Positions 45,684 through 57,844 of a DNA stretch of 64,000 nucleotides are shown here, piece after piece. The DNA lies in contig NC_086383.1 of assembly GCF_036588685.1 (NCBI RefSeq), positions 61,765,448 through 61,829,447 on the forward strand, given 5' to 3'. Numbering within the stretch: position 1 is the first letter of the stretch; each line of letters opens with the position of its first letter. The notes under the pieces were generated by a model. It searched no databases, was not told the DNA's origin, and saw only the letters and a program-made list of their open reading frames with translations. The translations under genes were made by a program, and so were the position numbers. The DNA is from Mytilus trossulus. Its lineage: Eukaryota; Mollusca; Bivalvia; Mytilida; Mytilidae.

Positions 45684-45727
45684 GCGTCACTAACGAGTCT
45701 TTTGTAGACGAAACGCGCGTCTGGCGC
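45684..45727 (+). ncRNA. Hammerhead ribozyme, type I, with one core mutation
   Basis: The fold can be drawn base by base. Stem I: GCGTCA (45684-45689) with TGGCGC (45722-45727), one wobble. Core CTAACGA at 45690-45696. Stem II: GTCT/AGAC closing a 5-nt loop (45697-45709). GAAA at 45710-45713. A 2-bp stem III (AC/GT) with a GCGC loop. Cleavage triplet GTC at 45719-45721. The consensus core is CUGANGA, so the third core base, the catalytic G, is A here and self-cleavage is expected to be poor or absent. Minimal hammerheads like this are known from Penelope-like elements and small circular retrozymes of animals. No partner element is recognised next to it. Confidence 0.7.
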
Positions 45728-46505
45728 AAATACAAATATTCAATTCGCCATCTCTATGAGTTTATTTTCATGAACCTGTTTAAATTATTGCAATATAAGG
45801 TAAATATCATTCAGATTTGTGTTCGGCCGTTGTTCGATATTACAATCCGTCTCTATTGTCTTCGCTAGACAAGAAGCATTCGTAATATACATTCAAAGAT
45901 GGATTGATTGTTGCTTACTGAACACGTGGAAACGCATACATCATGCATTTTCAAGACGAATTGTTGGTTCGTAGTTAGAATGATGTTCTTCGGTGACCAG
46001 TTTTTTCTCACTTTACAAATACAGCGTGCGTAGTGGAGAATTAAAACGTATGGTTCAGCATCCTGTCAATACTTGTTCGTTTTGACATTGCAGACGATCA
46101 CGGTTTTTGTTGACTCTCCATAGCAGTGACGGTGAGAGTTTATTCCCTGTTTAAGGCACACAACTTTTAACTTTTTAATCACATGTATATAGCTGTAGAC
46201 CAGTTTATGAAGTTGTTGTGTTCTATAGACAAGACGATTGAAACTATCAGCATATTATCCTTTCGCCGACAAGCTTTTACACAGAATACTGCACAATTCT
46301 TTAACTGAAATATGTTGGAGGTTGTTAACCTAGTATATTAAAATTTAAGTTTGCAATTTGTCGTTAAATTAACTCTATGTACTGTAGGCTCTATTATTAT
46401 GGTACTTTGCCTTTCTTTTGTGGTAGACCCAACTCAAGACTAACCAAGATTCAACTTTTTTTTATAGTTTCCTTGTAATGTTTACAATTGTACAACTGTC
46501 AGACT

Positions 46506-46587
46506 GTGGTCAATAGCTATAAATAGTTAAACATTCACATACATGCTGTGGTCAATAGCTATATATAGTTAAACATTCACATACATG
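46506..46587. repeat. 41-bp tandem duplication
   Basis: 'tgtggtcaatagctataaat' through 'attcacatacatg' occurs twice in a row with a single base difference. Confidence 0.85.
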
Positions 46588-46959
46588 AAGATCTCAACCT
46601 TGCAACATACTTTTGCTTGTATTTACCAAACCAGGAGCATATTTTTTTGTCCATCACAGTCTGCTTTTTTTTTGTTTAGATTGTTTCAATACCAGGATGT
46701 TAGTTTTATCTGTTAAATTGTTTCACATTTGTGTGTGGACTTTTTAAAAAGCTTTATACATGTACAATGTATATATGAGGAAGGTATAGGTTTTTGCCTA
46801 TGTCTAAAAGTCTGTTCACATTGTGTCCTGGGTTTTCAAAGCTTACTTCATGTATAAGAGGAAGGTATACGTTTTTGCTCATTGTTGAAAAACAATATGT
46901 ATCCTCGTCTTTGAAGATAAAGTTGTTTTGATCCTTTGTCTTTTTCCCTAACACATCAA

Positions 46960-47044
46960 TTGTGTAAATAATTTGTTTACTTTTTACAAATTGTGACTTG
47001 GATGGAGAGTTGTCTCCTTGGCACTCATACCACATCTTCATATA
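46960..47044 (+). repeat. End of dispersed repeat family
   Basis: 'tgacttggatggagagttgt' then 'actcataccacatcttcata' matches the last 80 bp of the copy at 12597-12935. Confidence 0.65.
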
Positions 47045-48286
47045 TCTATGTAATCAGATAAGAGACAAATATATTATTTTGTGTATTTTATTAGAAACAC
47101 CAATAATCTATGTGAAATAGACATGGCAGTTTCTTTTATAACATTTCTAGTAACAATAACATCAACACAAGTATAAATTAATATTGTATGAATATTATAA
47201 TACAAAACCAATAAACAGTCACTCCTGTGTGATGACGGACAGTTCATTTAAGTCACATTTACTAATCAATTTCACACATGAAATATAATCTTCATGGAAG
47301 AATAGTCAGCAATGAAAAAAAAAGCTCATTTTTGACAAACACACACAAAAAATTATATTTCAATCTTACATAAAATAAATACACTTAGATCTTTGTTTTC
47401 TGAACTTCAAACTTGGGAATTCTTTTTTAAGCATTTGATCGAATTTAAATAGTTACGCTTGCATCATGAAAACATGACGACCTCGTCAATTTCAAATTTT
47501 GTTTCTGTTATAAAGCGCATGTATACAAATTGATTGTGAATAGAAAATGGCAACTGGAATAAATAAAAACTTTTAAAGTTCATAAACACACACACACACT
47601 TCTAAACAAACAATCATCACTACACATACAATGAGTACAAGCACACCTAAATGTATATCTATCACTCTGGATTGAGCATACACAATGAAAAACATGTAAA
47701 CAATGGGAATTGGATGGACTTTGGATGAATGATTACGAAGATGGCACCATTCGCACATGAAATCTTTAAAAAAAAAAAAAAACTCTTTCATAATACATAC
47801 TTCTTTGAAATTTTCTATTGCTTTAAAATAACACTTGGTCCAACTTGACTGAGAAAAAAATCTCACCAATTTTCATTCTCTCATTCTCAATTTTTCTACT
47901 TGTTCTAACCAGCAACCTACCGTATCGACACTCATTGACCAAATTGTGCAGCTTATCACAGTAAATTCAGACCAAGTGTAATAAAAAAACAACAATGTAT
48001 TAAAGTGCAGAGCTGTGCTCAACACACTAGCATTGCACAATCAAAAACTTTTGCTATTAAATTCATTTATATAGCTTTTTCTTAGATTATAAAGCTGCCA
48101 TTAAAACATGGACAGAATGTTAATTAACAACCATTCAAAGTTCGTTCTTAATAATCATTTCTACCCGTAACTGTCTTTTTTCGACAGAGATCGTCTTTAT
48201 ATTTCAATAAAAGTCACTCCAAATAAATACACAAAAATAAACACTGGCGCTTGAAATTCCACTGAATGCTTTACGACAATATTGTT
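47045..48286 (-). other. Probable 3' untranslated region of the Tribbles gene
   Basis: AT-rich, no coding potential, directly after the stop codon at 48287-48289. A minus-strand AATAAA lies near 47087 and could end the message. It includes a short CA run at 47585-47600. Inference from position. Confidence 0.4.
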
Positions 48287-48758
48287 CTAGAGAAAGAACT
48301 CTTCTTCTTCTCCATTAAATACTACGCTCGGAACAGTTTGGTCACAATGTTTGTGATCCAAGATTGTCATAAAACCAGGTGACTGTTTCCCATTGATCCA
48401 AGGATGCTGAAGAGCATCTCCGGCCGTCAGTCTATCTTCCGGATCTCGTCGTAACAGACTTTTAATAAGACATTTAGCCTTCACCGACAACATCGGAGGA
48501 ATACTGTACTGGCCTTTACGGATTTTACTAAATAGTGTACTCGGATCTGAATCGTGAAATGGGTAACGTCCGACTAGCATCGTGTAGAGCATGACTCCCA
48601 AACTCCAGATATCAGCGGCTCGACCTGAGTATGTTTCGTTAGAATGAAGAATTTCTGGACTAACGTATGCAGGACATCCATGTTTGTCTGCCAAACGGTC
48701 GTTGGTTTCATCGTCTAACACCCGTGCGTCTTCTAAACCATCAAGTCTCAATTGAGTC
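48287..48758 (-). CDS. trib2: Tribbles, exon 3 (C-lobe and COP1 tail)
   Basis: The acceptor is 'ttttatttccag', entered in phase 2 to complete Arg186. It encodes the GLE substitution, the activation-segment region [14 protein letters not shown], the C-lobe and the DQTVP motif, and ends TGA/TAA-side at 48287. Confidence 0.92.
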
Positions 48759-51700
48759 CTGGAAATAAAAATAATAACCTGTTCAAATACAGTTGCAAAA
48801 TTTAAATATTTGATTCATTTTTCAAGGAAGTATCAATGCACATCTTCATGATAGTAAAGCACAACTCTGCAGAAATGTCATATATAAATGTATGCTATTG
48901 TATATATATATATATGCAAGGTGATTAACTTATACATTTGTAATTTTCTCAAAAATAGGAAAGAACTGCTCATTCTGGATGATTTAATGCAAGTGATGCA
49001 TTACATAAAGTAGGTCAAATGTTGTTATTCATTGCAAAAAATACAATAATACAGGAAACACCCAATGAGTCACATGATTAAATATACAATACAAATTCAA
49101 ATATGTTAATTTCAATGTCATAAATTTTGAAATTCCATTTTCAAGGTTTAAAAAAATTATATTTTTACATTATGACACTGACAGTTGACCTTTTGTAAGA
49201 ACAACTAAACCATTGAAGTACAAAGTACAAGTGATGAACTTCCGATGACCGAATCAGATTAATCATAAAGTATGTTTTTCGATAATAAATCCAGCATTTT
49301 GTATACTTAACTTCACAAATTTTAGTTATTACATTTCAAAAATTCTATACAAAGTTAAGTTACTACATTTTAAAAATTCTATACAAATTTTTGTTATTAC
49401 ATTTTAAAAATTCTATCTTTTTTAATGAAAGCCACAAAGCTGCACATATTACACTTTTTTATAGAATACATAACATAATTAATGTTCATAAAAATAGATT
49501 TTGTATAGTATGGTTAACCAAATTCCTCCCTATTAAAAAAGTCCTATCCTAGCAAAATTTTCATGACCTGATAATGGTCAGTGAAATGTACTTGTACATG
49601 TAATATACAAATTAATTTCACCTCTAAAGTAAACTAAATAGATAAACTTGTGGAGACCTGCCAAATTAGACATATAAACACCAACCCTAATATCTGACAT
49701 TCAAGGAAATATACATGCCTATATATTATACATGTTAATTTCATGTTTATTTCGGTGTGTACATGTTTAAACCTCTACATTTCCTGTTTACAACTGACAA
49801 GTGGCACTGGCCATTTAATATGTTTACTACAATGTACATGTGTATTCACTAACGTAAACAAAATTTATTCATCATATTTCTTGCCTGAATTGTTGTTCAA
49901 GGAAATGGATTTAAACTTTGGGTGTGTCTAATACCATGAACACATAAATACAGATTTAAGGCCTTTCTCTTTATTATCCTGTGTTTAAATGATTGGGTGG
50001 AGCTGCAAAATCGTGTTGTACGTAATCTCATCTGATATATTGTTACACCTAATTTATATTACATTAAATATGTTGTAGCAGGTAAAAGTCAATAAGGTAG
50101 TTCTGTGCTGGTAGGTTTGACAATAAAATATAGGGTAGGTATGTAGGACCATACTTAATTACATTAAAACAATCTATACCAAAAATAAATGTTATCAGAC
50201 AGAAAAATTTCTATTTGTAAATCTACCTACACTTCCCCACAACCTATTTGATAAAAAGTTTCATTGATTTTGCAAATCTAACAAGCGCCAGCCATTGATC
50301 TGTATGAAGTAGATTTCAATAAATAGCCTGCAATCAGGAAGTAACAGAACTATTTTATAATTCAGTTTATAAATTTTCTGTTTGTACGATTTCTATTTCA
50401 AGCATTCAGACTTCAGTACCATTGCTATGGTGAATAAAAGACTTGGTTTCTGATAGATAAGGCTGGGGGTATACATTTCTTTGAATTGACCAAGCACAAG
50501 TTCAAACCAAAAATCTTCATCTTTCAAAATAAACTTACCGTTCAGGGTTTTTGAAGACAAACTTCCTTAGTTTGAGATCTCGTAGCACTATTCCATTACT
50601 GTGACAATATTCCACAGCGGAAACAATTTGTTCAAACAATCGATGTGCTTCCTCCTCCTTCAGCCGTTTTCTCTGGCGGACGTAGGAATGAAGATCACCA
50701 TAGTGTTTTTCAAATATAACATATGCTTTGGTTTCTCCCAGAATAATCTCGGAAATGCTGCTAAGATTCTCATGGCAATCCACTTGCCAATATGCTGCCA
50801 AGATTTCTCTATATCGAGTTATTGGGAACACCTATAAGAGAAAAGAATCAAAGTTTTTAATATATGCATAACTATAAAATGTATTTGTGTACAATGTATG
50901 CTGTAAACAAAGCACAAGAACTCTCCATTCAGTGCTACACATGCATTGTACATGTTTACTGAACAATTTAAATGCTTTGGTTTTTTTTTTTCAATAATTA
51001 TTTTTTTCAAAGATTTCCATCAGCTGATAGTGATTCATTCTTATTTTTAAACATGTCAGATGTTTTGTGTACATACAATGATGTATGAAATGCTCATACA
51101 TGTTTATATTTTTCATAACAGGTACATATTGATCAATCAAATGCTTAACAACATGCAATTGCATCATAAAACAGTACATGTAGGTAGGTGGATGCATTTG
51201 AAAGACGATTTGCAGTGGAAACAAAGGCAATACATTGTGATCATTCATATATATACACAACTGAAGTTTAGTAATTAACTTCTTTTATAAACAAGTAAAC
51301 AGCCTCTTATATTTTAGTGAACACAGAAATCAATATTAGGGTCTGAACTAAAAATCTAATTCATTTTTGTCAAGATGAAGCCTGGTAAGAGGAAATTAAA
51401 TTGAATTTATCTGTAAATAATTGCCTGGCAGGGAAATATTTCACTATGATTTTCTGACTGGATAGCTGTGTATTGATTGTATGTATCAGCTGCTAAGCTA
51501 ACATTCCTTTGGTTTATTTTTAGCTTGTTGATGAGGAATGCAACAGGCCCTAGCTATAGCTTGTAAACAAGAGAAATCAATGAACAGGGAAAGTCAATGT
51601 CCTTCAATCAACAACCTCATGGTGTCATCTAACAAAGGATTTGTCATAGCAGATATTCTTTGATCAAAAGATTGTCAGAACAAAAGTGATTATCTATTTA

Positions 51701-53615
51701 TTGGATCATCTTTTTTCTATTTAGATTGATAGTTTCTGATGTTCTGTAGACTGTACAGTAGTCTGTGATATAATTATTTTATATTATATTTTTTGGGGGG
51801 TTAAAATGGAAATATTTCTTCCTTTCCAGGCTGAGCCATAGGACAGATATTTCAAACAGGAACCATATCTAAAGACATGATATATAGATAACAGATATCA
51901 AACTTCCTTCTATATACACACATATATAACATGTATATTGTAACTGATTGAAATCAGGATGTGTATTAACCTTGTTTTAAATACACAACATTATAGTCGT
52001 TGTATTTACTTCCTTTTCAAATTAAACATAACAAGCATTTCCTTTTGTACATCCTACTGGTGCATAAATGATTTATAACAACATTAGAATAATGCCCTTT
52101 GTTCTGTCGGACATTGCACAATTTGTCAACAGCATTGCCATATTTTTTTTTATTATTGCTATAGCAACAGGACTGGGTGTATATTTTTTTCTTTAAAGTA
52201 TCATCATGGTACATTTGTACAATCAGTGGAAATATTGACCGAAATGTATTTTTTATTGCTACAGCATTGAGCAACAGAACTGATGTATATTTTTTTCTTA
52301 AAAATATGATCATGATACAAAGACTTCTTTATATTTCTCTTTGTTTACGCCTGTTAATACTGTTATAAGAAGTATTAATAGTGCTTAAAAATAACATGTT
52401 GTATGTTATGTTTTTAGCAGGAAGTTTGACCTATATGACCTCTGCATGATATCCCCCCATCATCCCATTAATTCAGTACTAAAGTCAGCTGTCTGAGTTT
52501 ATTTTAGGATAATGATGAAATTGCATGATCTACTAATTATCAATTCATGACAATCTAATATTTCTTATATAACAAATCAATCATAGAATGTGCCAATCAT
52601 TAATTTGGTAACATGTCATAATTTTGTAGTTATATCTAGAAAATGTACATGTTAGTTAATACTATATCATTATCTTATAGCATTTTCATCAGCTTTATAT
52701 TTAGATGCAAAGACTTCTGATTTTTGTATTATGAAATTTTCCCAAAAATTGAGACATGAAAGAACTTTTTTTAATACCTGATATGAGATCTATAAATAAA
52801 TATCTCTATTTCAAAAATCAAACAGAAGTTCAAGAATCAGTGTAAATTCTTTTTTTTTCTTCTTTATTTAAAAATTCCTTTGTACTGAAATTTATATATC
52901 CAATTGATTTCCTTTGAAGTTACTAAATGAAAGCAATTACCTGAGAATTGCCACCTCATTGTTCCATAACACTTTCTTTGTTCAGGTATGACTCATCAGG
53001 TGAAACACCTTTGTTCAGACAGGTGTGTTTCATGTTTTATCATATTCAATAATTATCAAAGTTGAAACCTCATGTTTTTCAACAAATATATAAATATATA
53101 AATGAATTTCAAATTCAACTTCCACATTCTGTAATACCCCTTTGTGTATATTTGAAACTTGGAAATTTGTGTATTGGGGAAATTCCTGAAATTTTCATTC
53201 ATGGGGAGACAACTCTACCAAATCCTTAAATATTACCTACATTTTAGTAATTTATATAACTGAACATTAAATAAACTAATACATTTTTTAGTACATGTAT
53301 TTAGCAGCATAAACCGTAACACCAATTAATAATTCAAACTTTTATATTTACCTTGCAGATATATTCTTCATTATTCTGCCAATTCACAGCTTTGTATGTC
53401 TCCCCTTCAATCTGTCCCAATAAAAGGTATCTTCCAATCTTGGAAACATTCTGAGGAGAGTATTTCTCTGGAAACTTTGGCTGAGGTGACGAAGGTTGTA
53501 AATCTGGACTGAGATTTCCAGGAACTAAGTTAAATGAAATGTCAAAATGATCTGTTTTCTTCCTTGGCCCATGACTCGGAATTTGAAGTCTGGGCCTGGA
53601 ACGTGTAAAGCTCAT
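48287..53615 (-). CDS. trib2: Tribbles pseudokinase (TRIB1/2 type), three exons, complete
   Basis: Minus-strand exons 53615-53352, 50831-50539 and 48758-48287 join (phases 0 and 2) to 342 residues, the usual length for TRIB2. The N-terminal tail is Ser/Pro-rich. The pseudokinase domain starts about residue 65 ([16 protein letters not shown], a degenerate glycine loop). Lys88 is the beta-3 lysine. The catalytic-loop equivalent is LRDLKLRKF (residues 171-179). The metal-binding DFG is replaced by GLE (193-195) where vertebrate proteins have SLE, the family hallmark of lost or weak catalysis. [13 protein letters not shown] and [20 protein letters not shown] follow, then HPWI. The tail ends with CDQTVP, the COP1 E3-ligase-binding motif (325-329), and an acidic/hydrophobic end. 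Tribbles proteins scaffold COP1 to degrade C/EBP-type substrates and dampen MAPK/AKT signalling. The symbol is by similarity; invertebrates usually have one or two copies. Confidence 0.93.
49329..49417. repeat. 34-bp tandem repeat, three units
   Basis: 'ttacattttaaaaattctat' recurs at 49329, 49363 and 49397 within Tribbles intron 2. Confidence 0.8.
50539..50831 (-). CDS. trib2: Tribbles, exon 2 (N-lobe end and catalytic-loop region)
   Basis: The acceptor is 'ttctcttatag' and the donor GAACG|GTAAGT. It encodes [10 protein letters not shown] through [31 protein letters not shown] and [11 protein letters not shown], matching conserved Tribbles blocks. Confidence 0.92.
52150..52320. repeat. Imperfect direct duplication in Tribbles intron 1
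   Basis: 'attgctatagcaacagg...tgtatatttttttctt...atcatggtac' at 52153-52212 recurs in altered form at 52255-52318. Confidence 0.5.
53352..53615 (-). CDS. trib2: Tribbles, exon 1 (N-terminal tail and beta-3 lysine)
   Basis: It starts at ATG 53615-53613, [20 protein letters not shown], comparable in length and basic-then-Ser/Pro character with vertebrate TRIB2. The donor is TGCAAG|GTAAAT, phase 0, immediately after Lys88. Confidence 0.85.
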
Positions 53616-54285
53616 TAATATAATAAACCTATTAGTTTGTCGTCGAGATGATTATTCTCTCAACTTTGATGTGGAATCGGAATGTTTCCTTTGTCCAGTG
53701 TTTGTAGTTTCACTTTCCTTTTCCCTCCAGAAATGAAACAAAGAACAATGCAAATCAAATATTCGCACAAATAAATGACTGAGATCAAGTTTCACGTTTA
53801 GTATCAACTAATTGTTTTAAATAAATATAACAAAACAAATTAATATCACAGTTTTGCTTGCTGGCAGTGTATAAAAACAAAATCGTTTTTGTCTCGACTT
53901 CAACGAAGTTCAAAACAAACGCTAATTTCCTCGTGTGCACCTTCACACAAAATCGCGCTAAAAAGTCAACGATTTTCCACGTGTTTCCAACAGTTCCGAA
54001 TAGGAGAGTGTGCTCGTCAATATCCGAATTTGGAATAATGTTGCAAAGTTTGTGAAATTCACTTAATGCGTGTTTCAGCTTATGATGAAATGCGTAGAAC
54101 TAAATATTACCTAACGATCAGTCATTCACCGGGTTCCTTCTGCGTTGAAAATGAAATGGTCAACAGAAAATCCACAAAAGTATCTAGATTGTATTAGTTG
54201 TAGTCCTAAGCGTAAGCACACTCTCTGGAAACACTCGGGAGGGGCACGATGTACCAACCCTCCCCTTTCAAAGACCTGTACTTAC

Positions 54286-54303
54286 ATCCATTGCGTTCGC
54301 CAT
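54286..54303 (-). CDS. Possible alternative or upstream first exon (MANAMD)
   Basis: The minus strand reads ATGGCGAACGCAATGGAT followed at once by a strong donor, GTAAGT (54285-54280). The reading context is short, so it is only a candidate: it could be a 5' leader exon of Tribbles carrying a small upstream frame, or the start of another transcript. Confidence 0.25.
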
Positions 54304-56588
54304 TGTACTAATTTTTATTAGCAACGTGTATAACCGTCTTATAACCAAGTGCACCTGCGAATTCTTCCGCCTTGTTTTGCGACGAACAATATTTCAAATT
54401 TATAAATCGTATGTGAAATACAAAAGGATGAAAAAATATTTTAATTCTGTATTTGATATCAAATAACTGTTAATTTTACAAAACGCACTTGTACTTTCAT
54501 GCGCACTGAGCTACTACGTTCCAGAACTATATTTTACGCGGCAGTCTGTCTTGATTTCATTGATGAAATTCTTCCGTTCGGATTATCTCGCAATTTTTCC
54601 ACAGGACAACACACGTTTACATTACACGCTAAATGATTGGTTGACCGGTGTCTATTTTAAGCAAAAACAATGGGATATCCCTATGACTTAACACCATATA
54701 TGGCAAATGTTGATTGATTAATCGTTCATAAACAGTGACGTATCGAAGACACGTCATCAAAATAGTAATTTTATAGGTTAAGATTTTCTTTGTTTACTAT
54801 AAGTAAAATCCTGGTTTCTTTATGATGCAACCATTTGATCTGAAAGAAAAGAATGATGCAAGCTTGTTTCAAGTTATATATCTAGATTATAATAAAAAAA
54901 AACGTAATTATCAATTCAGCAGAGACAATCTTAAAATCGAGGCCAAACTTATGAAACTCAATTATAACAGATTGGAAGAGTGCGTCAGATAATAATATAT
55001 GTCATTTATGTCATAAACATATGAAGGAATTATTTGTTTCAAAGAAACGCACATTGTCGGCCAGGAGGGGGATATGTATATATGTCTATGATACGTAGTT
55101 AACCATGTATTAAAGGAAATAACAAATATTCTATAACATGATGCAAAAGAAAGGAAAACATTCCGATTGTGTAAGATGCTCGATCGCGATAATGCTTTAC
55201 TTTTTATTTTTTAATTATATATTCATAGTCAAGATAATACTTTTTTTTCTTAATAATTCATAATTCAGATTTGATCAACATATAAATAATGGTTCTGTTT
55301 TCTATCAAATTTGATATAACTCGTGGTACTTATTTTGTCCAAAAAATACATCTTTTGTGGTCATGAGGGACAGAATTAGAGCGAAACATTTTAAAGAACG
55401 AAAACATTGCTATACTGATGCAACTTTTTGTAATTTACTTTTGGCATATGACGCAATATATAATCGGTGTTTTTTTTTCATGAAAGCAGTTTAGGTTGCA
55501 TTGAATACATCATATGCTCTTATGGGCTAATTGTATTTTTTTGACAGTTGACTTTTGTCAGCGGATGACGCAATTTGATAGGTTGTTTTTTTAAACGAAT
55601 ATCAGTCAATTATCGGTTCTTAAAACTTAAATGTTCGCTCGTAATAATTCTATTCAAGTCAAATGATTATTGCCATGAAAACTGTAAAACAAAAACATAT
55701 GATAAGGTACAAAATAAGTATAAATGAACTGCAAATTCACATAATATTTAATTACAGTAAATAGCAGATTCCTCTATCCCCATACTTTCAATGTATAGGA
55801 CCCCAATTTGTTTTCTTGTAATGGTGTTGGCTTGAACATCAAAATCAACGAGTTTTTATACATCAGATAAATCGTTTTTTATATATAATATTTGCAATTT
55901 ATATAATTAACCCGTCAGTATTCAAATACATTGATCGTCCAAATCAAGGGGGTCTAACCCCTAGACCCCTTGGATCCGGCACTGCAGTTATTTATTTATA
56001 TCTTAAATGATAACATTTTAAAAAAGTAAACCAGGTTTGTTACACTGAAAGCATCATGCTCTTTAATTTTTGTTTGAACTATTCTTTCAAATCAAAATCT
56101 AAATAATAACAAAAAGAGTATAATTTTAATGCAACAAACATATTCGTACTGCATGTAAAAAAATAATACAAGTGATTTTCATGCAAATCAGTGTACACGT
56201 TTCATTGTTTATGTGGATGAAACATGATAAAAGAAGAGAGAAGAAAATTATGTCTCTGTGACATAAAAAAACAAAACAAAAACAGGATTTTTTTTAAATA
56301 TTTTTTCTCAGGCAAGATGTAGATTAAAGGCTATACGTGTTAGTCACATTTGTAAATGACTTATTTTTTTAATTGAGTTACACGTAATTGACTGACAAGC
56401 GTGACACGTCAATATTAGTAGTAACTGAATCATTGACAGCCTTGACATGAAAAAATAAAGTAAATTTCAGACCTCCGGCAAAATTTAAAAAAGTACCTCA
56501 AGAACTAGGCCATGCAATGGGTTATATCAATTTTGAATATTTTTGTGTACTTAAATATTATACAGTTCTGTTTAGAATCATGCAACAT
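54304..56588. other. Upstream of Tribbles; no gene recognised
   Basis: AT-rich sequence. A short fragment at 55924-55986 ('ttggatccggcactgcag') is a partial copy of the GTGGCGGATCCA element family. Confidence 0.4.
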
Positions 56589-56734
56589 CAGTGGCGAATC
56601 CAGGTGGTCTGGGTTGGATCCCCTCTTTTTTTTGGACGACCAATGCATTTGAATGGGAACATGTAGTTTGACCCCCCCCTTTTTTGTCCTGGTTTAGGAC
56701 CCCCCTTTTTTTAAATGCCTGGACCCGCCCCCGA
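56589..56734. mobile_element. GTGGCGGATCCA-type miniature element
   Basis: 'cagtggcgaatccag' on the left and 'tggacccgcccccg' on the right, with 'ccaatgcatttgaatgggaa' inside. Same layout as the copies at 19396, 60234 and 60693. Confidence 0.6.
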
Positions 56735-56949
56735 ACTTATTGCCTAGAAAAAAGGGGGAGGATTTATCAGATTAATAATTTGTTTCATCTGTTGCTACTC
56801 GTGTATATATTTTTCGTCTGTTTTGCCACTCGAAAATTTGTTTTCACTCTTGCACACACTTGCAATTGTTTGCTGGGTTTGTGTGCAGAATATTCATTTT
56901 CATCCCGCAGTTATTTATTTTCTTGCCAAGCTATTTTTATTTTCAAATT

Positions 56950-57844
56950 CCCCCCCCCCCCCCCCTCCATAAAAAACAAAACAAAAAACGAATGTCCGCT
57001 CACTGTCCAACTGTAGTATTATTTTTGTATTTTAATTTTTCGATATTTGTGTGTTATTTTCATCCTCATATATTGTTTTGTTGACCACTGCAAATAATAA
57101 TGAAATCTATTTTAAAATCAATTGAAATTTCTCCTCAGACATAAAAATAATTGATATAAAAAAATATGTAAATTATTATTGATTGTTGCTTTTTAATAAT
57201 TTTTTGTCGGTAAGCCCGAGGGACAACCCGTTACAAAACAATGTTTGATAATATCTTGTTATGAAATTGCTAGTTTGTAAACAATGAATACAAGTTAATA
57301 ACATGTAATTACTGATTATTATCACACCTGTGATATCACAAGAATGCAAATTAATTCCCTTTGATTTTTTTAATAACGGAAATGATGCAGTTTGAAATAA
57401 ACTTACCGCTTTCAAATTTATAGCTTAATTTGCGGTATCATGTTTTTCGCTAAATGTTGTAATGCCGTACCGTTACCTTTTTAATTTTAAACTTCTATGT
57501 CATTTGAGCTGTCTCATTGACAGTCATACCATGCACATCTTTTATTTCTTGGGTTCAAACCACATGTCCCCATTCAATTGCCTTGGTTTAACCCTATGCT
57601 GAAATTTCGCATAAATATGGAAAAAAGATCATGTTCACTGTTTCGTTGTTCTTACCGTCTTATGTAGCAAATTCGTATACAAATATGGAACAAAATACCC
57701 CTTTTTCCCGCTCTACCACCAAAAAATCATAACAAATTCCGATCAATCTAGAATATATCGTATGTAACACATGTCTCACAAAATAACACTTTATATATAC
57801 GGGACATCCATCTGCTAGCCCCCCCCCCCTCCCCCCCCCCCCCC
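56950..57844. repeat. Two long C tracts in otherwise AT-rich DNA
   Basis: A run of 16 C at 56950-56965 and C11-T-C14 at 57819-57844. Open frames here (proline or glycine strings) are artefacts of the tracts. The sequence between is unremarkable, apart from a repeat end near 57500-57545 ('gagctgtctcattgacagtc'). Confidence 0.6.

Noticed and set aside
56684..57084. Overlapping frames with proline strings
   Set aside because: Created by the poly-C tract and a repeat element end.
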